DNA of 64,000 nt from Paraburkholderia phenoliruptrix (GTDB taxonomy: Bacteria; Pseudomonadota; Gammaproteobacteria; Burkholderiales; Burkholderiaceae), in the NCBI RefSeq assembly GCF_902859825.1, contig NZ_CADIKB010000034.1, positions 1 through 64,000 on the forward strand. The letters are read 5' to 3'. The position numbers and the translations under genes are program-made. Shown here in pieces: positions 54,947-62,962 of the stretch (position 1 is its first letter; each line of letters begins with the position of its first letter). A model generated the notes under the pieces. That model ran no database searches. It had not been told where the DNA came from and worked only from the letters and a program-made list of their open reading frames with translations.

Positions 54947-55882
54947 TTACGCGTATTCAGTCAGCGCGCCGCGCATCTTCTTCATGGCGCTCGCTTCGAT
55001 CTGACGAATACGCTCCGCCGACACGCCGAACTCGTCGGCCAGTTCGTGCAGCGTCGAGCCGCCCGAACCGTCGTCCTGCACCTTCAGCCAGCGAGCTTCG
55101 ATGATGCGGCGGCTGCGGGCGTCCAGCGCCTCGAGTGCCGTCGCGATACCGTCGCTTTGCAGCTTGTCGCGCTGACGCGAGGCCAGCACGGCAGTCGGCT
55201 CGCTGTGCGAGTCGGCGAGATACGCGATAGGCGCATATGACTCTTCGCCGTCTTCAACCTGGCCTTCCAGCGCGATATCGCCGCCGGACAGACGCGTTTC
55301 CATTTCGGCCACTTCTTCGCGCTTGACGTTCAGCTCTTTGGCGAGACCGTCGATCTCGTCCGGCGTGAAAGCGCCCAAGCCTTGCTTGTGGCTGCGCAGA
55401 TTGAAGAACAGCTTGCGCTGCGCCTTCGTGGTGGCGACTTTCACCATGCGCCAGTTGCGCAGAATATATTCGTGAATCTCGGCCTTGATCCAGTGCATGG
55501 CGTACGAGACGAGGCGCACGTTCTGTTCGGGATCGAAGCGCTTCACGGCCTTCATCAGGCCGATATTGCCTTCCTGGATCAGGTCGGCGTGCGGCAGCCC
55601 ATAGCCCAGGTAGTTGCGCGCGATCGAAACGACCAGCCGCAGGTGCGACAGCACGAGGCGGCGTGCAGCCTCGAGGTTGTCGTGCTCGCGGAATTCTGTG
55701 GCGAACTGGCGTTCTTCTGCCGGCGTCAGCATCGGAATCCGATTTACGGCCTGGATGTAGGCGTCGATATTGCCCAGTTGACCGGGCAGCAGGGAGGAAT
55801 GCGAGAGCGCCAGCGCACCTGCCGGAGCGGCCTTAGCCGACGACGGGCTCAGAGTACTCGGAAGGGTCAATGCATGGCTCAC
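54947..55882 (-). CDS. rpoH: RNA polymerase sigma-32 (heat shock) factor
   Basis: 311 residues from a GTG at 55882 (AAAGGAG lies 8 bases before it). Region 2 (LSHLRLVVSIARNYLGYGLPH, LIQEGNIGLMKAVKRFDP), the RpoH box QRKLFFNLR, and region 4 with the ERIRQIEASAMKKMR helix are all present. It directs transcription of chaperone and protease genes. A perfect CIRCE element lies about 60 bases upstream. Confidence 0.97.
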   Translation of the reverse strand: MSHALTLPSTLSPSSAKAAPAGALALSHSSLLPGQLGNIDAYIQAVNRIPMLTPAEERQFATEFREHDNLEAARRLVLSHLRLVVSIARNYLGYGLPHADLIQEGNIGLMKAVKRFDPEQNVRLVSYAMHWIKAEIHEYILRNWRMVKVATTKAQRKLFFNLRSHKQGLGAFTPDEIDGLAKELNVKREEVAEMETRLSGGDIALEGQVEDGEESYAPIAYLADSHSEPTAVLASRQRDKLQSDGIATALEALDARSRRIIEARWLKVQDDGSGGSTLHELADEFGVSAERIRQIEASAMKKMRGALTEYA

Positions 55883-55943
55883 GTGTAAAACTCCTTTGGA
55901 ATCAGGCAAAAGCTTGTTCAGTTAACGACTCCAGCGTTGGATG

Positions 55944-55970
55944 TTAGCACTCTCGTTTTCCGAGTGCTAA
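55944..55970. promoter_or_regulatory. CIRCE element (HrcA operator) upstream of rpoH
   Basis: TTAGCACTC-N9-GAGTGCTAA, an exact match to the CIRCE consensus. It lies between rpoH and pagL; the rpoH start is 62 bases away. HrcA repression of rpoH would link the two heat-shock circuits. Confidence 0.92.
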
Positions 55971-56245
55971 TACTTAGAGGTCGTAGGGGCATCGAAGTTC
56001 CGTCAATTCCTATCGAATCTGCCCTTTCAATAGTCATCATACGCGCCTTGGGCGGTCGGCGCAGAGGCCGTATAAATTACCTGACGAAGCGCCTTCATTC
56101 TCACTTTCGACCGATTTTTTCGCTTTTTAACGTGAGTAATTGCGAAAATTTAAGTTTCTTAAGATGATCCGCCGACTTCGGATTGTCTTTAGAATAAGCA
56201 GGACTATTACAATTTGTTCAACCTTTGCTGAGCTCGGGTGTTCAG

Positions 56246-56809
56246 ATGAACAACAAAAAGAATGTCTTGCGCGGTCTGGCTCTAAAAACCGGCTGTGCGG
56301 CCCTGCTGCTTGGCCTTTCCGGCGTCGCCGCGGCCGACCAGTTCGGCGTGCAGATTGCCGGCGGGCTTGGCGACCATCATGTCAGAAAGCTGGACCTTGG
56401 CATTGTCTGGGACCCGAACCTCACATGGTGGCAGATCGGCGACTGGCATTTCGCGCTGATCGGCGAGGCGCACGTGGCATGGTGGCATACGAACGAAGGC
56501 AATGTGCACGAGAACATCGGCGAGATCGGTGTGACGCCTATCATTCGCTTCATTAAAGGATCCGGATCGATCCGGCCTTTCGTCGAGGCCGGCGCCGGCG
56601 TGCGCCTTCTGTCGAGTCCCCGGATCTCTTCTGACTTCACGCTTTCCACCGCGTTCCAGTTCGCCGATATGGCGGGCGTCGGCGTGCAATTCGGCGGACA
56701 TCAGCAGTATCAGGCCGGCTACCGCTTCCAGCATGTGTCGAATGGCGGTATCAAAGAGCCCAATCCTGGTATAAATTTCCACCAGCTATATCTGCAATAT
56801 AACTTCTGA
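56246..56809 (+). CDS. pagL: Lipid A 3-O-deacylase (PagL family)
   Basis: 187 residues from ATG 56246. A signal peptide (about 1-30, cut after AAA-DQ) precedes an eight-strand outer-membrane barrel. The catalytic His163 and Ser165 are in FQHVSNGGIKEPNPG. It removes the 3-O acyl chain from lipid A. It is divergent from rpoH. Confidence 0.92.
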   Translation: MNNKKNVLRGLALKTGCAALLLGLSGVAAADQFGVQIAGGLGDHHVRKLDLGIVWDPNLTWWQIGDWHFALIGEAHVAWWHTNEGNVHENIGEIGVTPIIRFIKGSGSIRPFVEAGAGVRLLSSPRISSDFTLSTAFQFADMAGVGVQFGGHQQYQAGYRFQHVSNGGIKEPNPGINFHQLYLQYNF

Positions 56810-56849
56810 CCGTGGCCGCGTCCGGCTCACCGGTACAAGGGGCTGAGCA

Positions 56850-57233
56850 ATGGCGGCAAAGACAATCGAGGCGATTCGCGGGCTGGAAAGGGAACGCTTC
56901 CGCGCGATGGTCGACGGCGACGGGCAGTCGCTCGACGCGCTGCTCGCTGAAAACGTGAGCTACGTGCACACGAACGGTAAGCGCGAGACGAAGCGGCAGT
57001 TTATCGACGGCATTACCGCGGGGCGCCGCCGCTACCGGCAGATCGAAGTGCAGTCGCAGGACGTGCTGCCGGTCGGACGCGAAACCTGCGTCGTGACCGG
57101 CCGCGCGCTGATCGAGATGGAAGCGAACAACGGCGCGTTGCTTTTCCCCATTGCCTACACGGCGATCCACACGCACGAAGACGGCCAGTGGCGGCTCATC
57201 GCGTGGCAGGCGACGCGTTGCGCGATCGAGTGA
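56850..57233 (+). CDS. NTF2-fold (nuclear transport factor 2 family) protein
   Basis: 127 residues. IRGLERERFRAMVDGDGQSLDALLAENV and VSYVHTNGKRETKRQF are typical of DUF4440/SnoaL-like NTF2 folds. These are enzymes or binding proteins of varied use. It lies 40 bases after pagL and may be co-transcribed. Confidence 0.8.
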   Translation: MAAKTIEAIRGLERERFRAMVDGDGQSLDALLAENVSYVHTNGKRETKRQFIDGITAGRRRYRQIEVQSQDVLPVGRETCVVTGRALIEMEANNGALLFPIAYTAIHTHEDGQWRLIAWQATRCAIE

Positions 57234-57235
57234 AC

Positions 57236-58207
57236 TCAGGCCGGCGTTCTGGCGACATCCACGATCAGCTCGACCTGCCGCTCGATCGCCCCCGGCACCG
57301 GCGCCTCGCCGCGCAGGACCGCGCCGATCCACGCCGCGGTGGTCGCGGCGTCGCGCGCTTCGGGTAACTCGACTTCGGGCGCGTCGCGCGAAGAACGCTC
57401 GTGCGGCACGCGCGTTTCGCAGATGCCGTCGTGCAGCCAGTCGATCTGCACCTGACGCCGCGTGTCCGCCACCGCTTCGCCTTCCGTGCCGCGCGCGAGC
57501 AGCGCGCCGCCCGCCGCCGCATCCGGATGCGTGCTGAAGAGTTCCGTGAGGCTGTCGCGATACGGCGGATGCGTGTAGTTCACGAGCCGCAGTCCGGCGG
57601 GCGCGAACGGCTGCAGAATTTTCACGAGCGTGTGCGTCGAGTTGCGCACGCCCATGCGCCGGCGCAGCGCGAGCAGATGCGCGAGCTTCGGCGCGAGGAT
57701 CTCGATGGGCGCGAAAGCCATGCGCCGCTCGGCGAGACCGTCTTCGATATCGTCGTGCGAGCTTGCGTGCGCAATCCGCAAATGCGTGAATATTTCAGCG
57801 CTCGTCACGCGGCCGGGATCTTCAGTCACGCCGTGCACGAGAACCGGCACGCCCTCGCGCGCGAGCAGCAGCGCGAGGAGCGGCACGAGGTTCGGCTGCT
57901 TGCGCGCGCCGTTGTAGCTCGGAATCGACACCGGCCGGAATTCGCCCGGCGGCAGATGAACCGGTTCGAACGATGCATGCGCGGCCGCCAGCATGGCGGC
58001 GAGTTCGTCGGCGGATTCGCCTTTCACGCGGTACGCGAGCAGGACTGCGCCCAGCTCGAGTTCGCCGACGCGGCCGTCGAGCATGGCGGTGTAGAGCGCG
58101 CGCGTGTCCTCGGCGGTGAGCGCGCGGGCGCCGTTCGGCCCGCGGCCGATCTCCTTGATGAAGCGGGCGCACGGGAACGGGTTGGCGGTGTCGGCGGAAT
58201 CGGTCAT
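57236..58207 (-). CDS. ybiB: DNA-binding protein YbiB (anthranilate phosphoribosyltransferase-like)
   Basis: 323 residues. FIKEIGRGPNGARALTAEDTRALYTAML, SYNGARKQPNLVPLLALLLA and GVRNSTHTLVKILQP are those of YbiB, which has a TrpD-like fold but binds DNA instead of acting as a transferase. The gene ends 2 bases after the NTF2 gene, tail to tail. Confidence 0.88.
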   Translation of the reverse strand: MTDSADTANPFPCARFIKEIGRGPNGARALTAEDTRALYTAMLDGRVGELELGAVLLAYRVKGESADELAAMLAAAHASFEPVHLPPGEFRPVSIPSYNGARKQPNLVPLLALLLAREGVPVLVHGVTEDPGRVTSAEIFTHLRIAHASSHDDIEDGLAERRMAFAPIEILAPKLAHLLALRRRMGVRNSTHTLVKILQPFAPAGLRLVNYTHPPYRDSLTELFSTHPDAAAGGALLARGTEGEAVADTRRQVQIDWLHDGICETRVPHERSSRDAPEVELPEARDAATTAAWIGAVLRGEAPVPGAIERQVELIVDVARTPA

Positions 58208-58434
58208 GAGGGCAATGGACGTGCTGGCGTGCCGCCGGGGAGCCGGCGGCCGCGGTATTCAAAGGACGGTGTCTGGTGTGAGTATCGCATCTATGGCCGT
58301 CCCGCGAGACCCGGCGGCGTCGCGCCGCTGTCGCGCAGCCCCGCAGGACTGGCGCGCGCCGCCTTGCGCCGCGCGTTACACTCGCGGTTTATCGCCGCGC
58401 CGCGGCTCATATCCAACGAAAAACGGAGAACCGG

Positions 58435-59133
58435 ATGAGTTACGTTTTTGCGCCGGCACCGGTGGTTGCGGTGCCGGTTGTCGGGTCCAGCGAACAGTTT
58501 CCCGTGCGCCGCATCTATTGCGTCGGCCGCAATTACGAGGCGCATGCCCGCGAGATGGGACACGATCCGGATCGCGAACCGCCGTTTTTCTTTGGCAAGC
58601 CGGCGGATGCCGTTCTCTATGTCGCGCCTGGCGCGACGGGCGAATTTCCCTATCCGTCGCTGTCCAGCAACGTCCACTTCGAAATGGAGCTGGTCGCGGC
58701 GATCGGCAAAGGCGGCAAAGACATCCCCGCTGAGCGCGCGCTCGACCACGTCTACGGTTACGCGCTCGGTCTCGATATGACGCGACGCGACCTGCAGGCG
58801 GAAGCGAAGAAGCTGGGGCGCCCGTGGGACACGGCCAAGGGCTTCGATCATTCGGCGCCGCTCGGGCCGATCCATCCGGTTGCCACGGTCGGCCACGTCG
58901 GAAAAGGCGCGATCTGGCTGTCCGTCAACGGCGAGGAGAAGCAGCGTTCAGACGTGTCGCAGCTCATCTGGTCGGTGGGTGAAACCATTGCCTACCTGTC
59001 CACGCTGTTCGAATTGCAACCCGGCGATCTTATTTTCACGGGCACGCCGGAAGGCGTCGGCGCGGTGGTGCGGGGCGATCTGATGAAGGGCGGCGTCGAA
59101 GGGCTCGGCGAGCTGAGCGTGCGCGTGGTTTGA
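58435..59133 (+). CDS. Fumarylacetoacetate hydrolase-family protein
   Basis: 232 residues. RIYCVGRNYEAHAREMG, SSNVHFEMELVAAIG, GYALGLDMTRRDLQ, GFDHSAPLGPI and FTGTPEGVGAV are FAH C-terminal domain marks with metal-binding Glu/Asp residues. With the isomerase gene 25 bases downstream it resembles the fumarylpyruvate hydrolase of gentisate breakdown; fumarylacetoacetate is the alternative substrate. Confidence 0.85.
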   Translation: MSYVFAPAPVVAVPVVGSSEQFPVRRIYCVGRNYEAHAREMGHDPDREPPFFFGKPADAVLYVAPGATGEFPYPSLSSNVHFEMELVAAIGKGGKDIPAERALDHVYGYALGLDMTRRDLQAEAKKLGRPWDTAKGFDHSAPLGPIHPVATVGHVGKGAIWLSVNGEEKQRSDVSQLIWSVGETIAYLSTLFELQPGDLIFTGTPEGVGAVVRGDLMKGGVEGLGELSVRVV

Positions 59134-59158
59134 CGCGGTTTGGGGAGGAGACAACGAC

Positions 59159-59803
59159 ATGAAGCTCTACAGCTATTTCCGCAGCTCGGCGTCGTATCGG
59201 GTGCGCATCGCGCTGAATGTGAAGAATTTGCCGTACGAGTACGTGCCCGTGCATCTCGTGCGCGATGGCGGCGAGCAGTTGAAGCCGGAGTATCGCAAGA
59301 TCAACCTGGACGGCATCGTGCCGACTCTGGTGGACGGCCACGAGGTGATGCCGCAGTCGCTTGCGATCATCGAGTATCTGGAGGAAACGCACCCCGAGCC
59401 GCCGCTATTGCCCAGAACGCCGGCCGATCGCGCCTATGTGCGGTCAGTCGCGTTGCAGGTGGCGTGCGAGATTCATCCGCTGAATAACCTGCGTGTGCTG
59501 AAGTATCTGAAGCACACGCTGCGCGTCGACGACGACGCCAAAGACGCGTGGTACCGTCATTGGGTGGAAGCCGGCTTCGCGACGCTCGAGGCGCATCTTG
59601 CGGGCGACGCGCGCACCGGCAAGTTCTGTTTCGGCGACGCACCGACGGTCGCCGACGCGTGTCTGATTCCGCAGGTGTTCAATGCGCAGCGCTTCAAGGT
59701 GGATACGGCGAAGTTTCCGACAATTCAACGCATTTACGATCACGCGATGCAGACCGATGCGTTTGCCCGCGCCGCGCCGGGCGTGCAGCCGGACGCCGAA
59801 TGA
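59159..59803 (+). CDS. maiA: Maleylacetoacetate/maleylpyruvate isomerase (zeta-class GST)
   Basis: 214 residues. MKLYSYFRSSASYRVRIALN carries the glutathione site (SSAS), and QSLAIIEYLEE and GDAPTVADACLIPQVFNA complete the GST fold. It isomerises maleyl- to fumaryl-acetoacetate or -pyruvate with glutathione. GGGGAG precedes the ATG. Substrate choice depends on the pathway that supplies it, which is not in the window. Confidence 0.92.
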   Translation: MKLYSYFRSSASYRVRIALNVKNLPYEYVPVHLVRDGGEQLKPEYRKINLDGIVPTLVDGHEVMPQSLAIIEYLEETHPEPPLLPRTPADRAYVRSVALQVACEIHPLNNLRVLKYLKHTLRVDDDAKDAWYRHWVEAGFATLEAHLAGDARTGKFCFGDAPTVADACLIPQVFNAQRFKVDTAKFPTIQRIYDHAMQTDAFARAAPGVQPDAE

Positions 59804-59830
59804 ATCTGCGGCGGCGGCAGTGAAGACAAA

Positions 59831-59852
59831 ACGGCACTCCGCGGAGTGCCCT
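59831..59852. terminator. Hairpin between maiA and ftsY
   Basis: GGCACTCC-GC-GGAGTGCC, with AAAA to its left, which gives a T run for minus-strand transcripts of ftsY; the plus side has only CTTGGTTT. Confidence 0.6.
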
Positions 59853-59909
59853 TGGTTTGTCGCCTTGCTTTAAGCGGTGGTGCGGCCGAAGGAACCGCCC
59901 GGTCGCGCC

Positions 59910-61070
59910 TCAGGCGCCCAGCAACGCGTCCGAAAACTCTTCCGCGCTGAACGGCTGCAGATCTTCGACCTTTTCGCCCACGCCGATGAAATACACGGGA
60001 ATCGGCCTTTGCCGCGCGATGGCCGCAAGAATGCCGCCTTTCGCCGTGCCGTCGAGCTTGGTCACGATCAGCCCCGTCAGCCCGAGCGCGTCGTCGAAAG
60101 CCTTGACCTGCGTGAGCGCGTTCTGCCCTGTATTGGCGTCGATCACGAGCAGCACTTCGTGCGGCGCGCCGTCCTGCGCCTTGCCGATCACGCGCTTCAC
60201 TTTGCGCAGCTCTTCCATCAGATGCAGCTGCGTGGGCAGACGGCCGGCCGTGTCCGCCATCATCACGTCGATCTTGCGCGCCCGCGCGGCGCCGACCGCG
60301 TCGAAAATCACGGCGGCCGGGTCGCCGCTTTCCTGCGCGACCACCGTCACGTTGTTGCGCTGACCCCAGATCGCCAACTGCTCGCGCGCGGCCGCGCGGA
60401 ACGTGTCGCCGGCGGCCAGCAGCACCGACTGGTTAAAGCTCTGCAGATGCTTGGCGAGCTTGCCGATGCTGGTCGTCTTGCCCGCGCCGTTGACGCCGGC
60501 GATCATGATGACGAGCGGCTTGGCGCGCCCGAGCATGAGCGACTTTTCCAGCGGTTTCAACAGATCGACCAGCAGCGCGCGCAGCGCCGCTTTGACCTGC
60601 TGCGGCTCGGTGAGACGCTCGGCACGCACTTTCTCGCGCAAAGCCTCGAGCAGGAATTCGGTGGCGTCGACGCCGGCGTCGGACATGAGCAGCGCGGTTT
60701 CCAGCTCTTCGTACAAATCCTCGTCGATCTTCGTGCCGACAAAAATGCCGGTGAGGCTGGAACTGGTCTTCGACAAGCCCGTCTTCAGACGAGTCAGCCA
60801 CGAGCGTTTCGCGCTCGCGTCCTGCACCGGCGGCGGCACGATTTCCACGGTATCGAGCGACGATTCTTCGAAATCCGTCTCGGGCGCGGCTTCTGGCGCG
60901 AATTGCGGGGCGAGCGACGGCGCAGCCTGCGGCGCCACTTCGGCGGGCGGTTCGGCCGGCGTTTCTACCGCCGTGGACTCGTCGACGAACTCATCTGCAG
61001 CGGTTGGCGACTCGTCTGGCGCGTTTTCGGACTCTTTCGAACCCTTGAATCGTTTGAAAAAGCTGAACAT
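59910..61070 (-). CDS. ftsY: Signal recognition particle receptor FtsY
   Basis: 386 residues from ATG 61070. An acidic, Ala/Pro-rich A domain (about 1-95) precedes the NG domain: GVNGAGKTTSIGKLA, DTFRAAAREQL, DTAGRLPTQ, TKLDGTAKGG. It guides ribosome-SRP complexes to the inner membrane. rsmD is divergent, as in many proteobacteria. Confidence 0.96.
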   Translation of the reverse strand: MFSFFKRFKGSKESENAPDESPTAADEFVDESTAVETPAEPPAEVAPQAAPSLAPQFAPEAAPETDFEESSLDTVEIVPPPVQDASAKRSWLTRLKTGLSKTSSSLTGIFVGTKIDEDLYEELETALLMSDAGVDATEFLLEALREKVRAERLTEPQQVKAALRALLVDLLKPLEKSLMLGRAKPLVIMIAGVNGAGKTTSIGKLAKHLQSFNQSVLLAAGDTFRAAAREQLAIWGQRNNVTVVAQESGDPAAVIFDAVGAARARKIDVMMADTAGRLPTQLHLMEELRKVKRVIGKAQDGAPHEVLLVIDANTGQNALTQVKAFDDALGLTGLIVTKLDGTAKGGILAAIARQRPIPVYFIGVGEKVEDLQPFSAEEFSDALLGA

Positions 61071-61324
61071 GATCTGGCGTGGTGAGAGCGCGCGCCGATG
61101 CGCGCAGCCGGCACAGCACCGGCGGGAGCGGCAGGCAGCGTTGCAATGCGGGATGCAAGGCGCTGGAAGCCGCACATTTTATCAGGCGCGCCGTCGCGCG
61201 TCGTATCGGCCGAATGGCCAGGCTGGACGCGCCGCGCCCCTGTGGTAACGTGGGCGCTCCGGTCCGCTTGCGCCCTCGCGTGCGCGAAGACGGCGGACGC
61301 TTTCATCAACGTAATCGAATCTGC

Positions 61325-61939
61325 ATGCCTCGTTCCGCACCTTCACGCGCCCACGGCGCTTCGTCCAAAGGCGGCAAGCCGCACGCCATCCGGATTATCG
61401 GCGGCGACTGGAAACGCACGCCGCTGCCCGTGCTCGACCTCGACGGGCTGCGTCCCACGCCAGACCGCGTCCGCGAAACGCTGTTCAACTGGCTCGGCCA
61501 GCGTCTGGACGGCGAGCGCTGCCTGGACCTCTTTGCCGGCAGCGGCGCGCTGGGTTTTGAAGCGGCGTCGCGCGGCGCCGCGCGTGTGCTGATGGTCGAG
61601 CGCAACGCGCGCGCGGCCGCGCAGTTGCGGGCGAATCAGGAGCGGCTCGCCGCGCGCATGATCGAAATTGCGGAGGCCGACGGTTTGCGGCTTGCAGCGA
61701 GCCTGCCGCCCGGTTCGTTCGACGTGGTCTTCCTCGACCCGCCTTTCGGCGACGATCTGCTCGACAAGGCGCTCGCGCTCGCCGCGCCGCTCGTCAGCGA
61801 AGACGGCTTTCTCTATGTCGAAGCCGGCGCGGAACTGGAGCCGAGCAAGAACGAAGCGCTGACCGGATGGAAAATGGTGCGGCAAGGCAAAGCCGGTGCT
61901 GTCCACTTCCATTTGCTGCAACGCGAAAATGAGGAATAA
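61325..61939 (+). CDS. rsmD: 16S rRNA (guanine(966)-N2)-methyltransferase
   Basis: 204 residues from ATG 61325. IRIIGGDWKRTPLPV, RPTPDRVRETLFNWLG, CLDLFAGSGALGFEA and the catalytic DPPF in VVFLDPPFGDDL are RsmD marks. It methylates G966 of 16S rRNA. coaD follows downstream, the common rsmD-coaD order. Confidence 0.95.
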   Translation: MPRSAPSRAHGASSKGGKPHAIRIIGGDWKRTPLPVLDLDGLRPTPDRVRETLFNWLGQRLDGERCLDLFAGSGALGFEAASRGAARVLMVERNARAAAQLRANQERLAARMIEIAEADGLRLAASLPPGSFDVVFLDPPFGDDLLDKALALAAPLVSEDGFLYVEAGAELEPSKNEALTGWKMVRQGKAGAVHFHLLQRENEE

Positions 61940-62051
61940 TGCGCCTTCCATAACAAGCGCCGGACGGTTTGACGTCACGCGCGCGGCCGGTGCCAAATGC
62001 GTCGCGTGGACGCTTTGACGTGCCCAACTGTCTGAAGAGAGGAGAAATCTC

Positions 62052-62567
62052 ATGGTAGTCGCCGTGTACCCGGGCACGTTCGATCCGCTGACGCGCGGTC
62101 ACGAAGACCTCGTTCGGCGGGCGTCGAGCATTTTCGACACGCTGGTGGTCGGCGTGGCCGACAGCCGCAACAAGAAGCCGTTTTTCACGCTGAAAGAGCG
62201 TCTGGATATCGCTCACGAAGTGCTCGGCCATTACCCTAACGTGCAGGTCATGAGCTTCAAAGGGCTGTTGAAGGACTTCGTGCGCACTAACAACGCTCGG
62301 GTGATCGTGCGCGGCCTGCGTGCAGTGTCGGACTTTGAATATGAGTTCCAGATGGCCGGCATGAACCGCTATCTGCTGCCCGACGTCGAGACCATGTTCA
62401 TGACGCCGTCCGATCAATATCAGTTCATCTCGGGCACGATCGTCCGCGAGATCGCGCAACTGGGCGGCGACGTGAGCAAGTTTGTGTTTCCGTCGGTCGA
62501 AAAATGGTTGAAAGAAAAGGTCGCCGCATTGGACCCGAATAACGGCGCTCCGGCGGGGCAGCCATAA
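62052..62567 (+). CDS. coaD: Phosphopantetheine adenylyltransferase
   Basis: 171 residues. AVYPGTFDPLTRGHEDL holds the nucleotidyltransferase T/HxGH-type site and FISGTIVREIAQLGGDVS the ISSTxxR-type motif. It is the fourth step of coenzyme A synthesis. GAGGAG lies upstream. Confidence 0.97.
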   Translation: MVVAVYPGTFDPLTRGHEDLVRRASSIFDTLVVGVADSRNKKPFFTLKERLDIAHEVLGHYPNVQVMSFKGLLKDFVRTNNARVIVRGLRAVSDFEYEFQMAGMNRYLLPDVETMFMTPSDQYQFISGTIVREIAQLGGDVSKFVFPSVEKWLKEKVAALDPNNGAPAGQP

Positions 62568-62630
62568 CCGGCGTAAACTGTCGGTTTGACGGAACGAAGC
62601 CGGCTGCGGCCGGCATGAAGTGAGAGAAGT

Positions 62631-62888
62631 ATGGCCCTGATGATTACCGACGAGTGCATCAATTGCGACGTGTGCGAGCCCGAGTGCCCGAACGACGCCA
62701 TTTCGATGGGCCCGGAAATCTATGTAATCGACCCGAAAAAGTGCACCGAGTGCGTCGGTCATTTCGACGAACCGCAGTGCATTCAGGTGTGCCCGGTCGA
62801 GTGTATTCCGCGCGATCCGGAGCATCTCGAAACGCCGGAAGGGTTGATGGCGAAGTACCACGCGCTGCAGGCTGAAAAAAGCGCGTGA
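62631..62888 (+). CDS. YfhL-family 4Fe-4S dicluster ferredoxin
   Basis: 85 residues. The two cluster motifs are CINCDVCEPECP and CTECVGHFDEPQCIQVCPVECI with the 8-residue insert typical of YfhL-type ferredoxins. Its electron partners are unknown. It follows coaD by 63 bases and is followed by a strong terminator. Confidence 0.94.
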   Translation: MALMITDECINCDVCEPECPNDAISMGPEIYVIDPKKCTECVGHFDEPQCIQVCPVECIPRDPEHLETPEGLMAKYHALQAEKSA

Positions 62889-62910
62889 GCTTTCGTGCAA
62901 CGGAACGGAA

Positions 62911-62939
62911 AACGGCGAGGCGCAGGCCTCGCCGTTTTT
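62911..62939 (+). terminator. Intrinsic terminator after the ferredoxin gene
   Basis: AACGGCGAGG / CCTCGCCGTT with a short loop, then six T. The same stem can stop hisC on the other strand (AAAA on its left). Confidence 0.88.
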
Positions 62940-62962
62940 TATTGAGTTGCGCCGGTCCGCGG

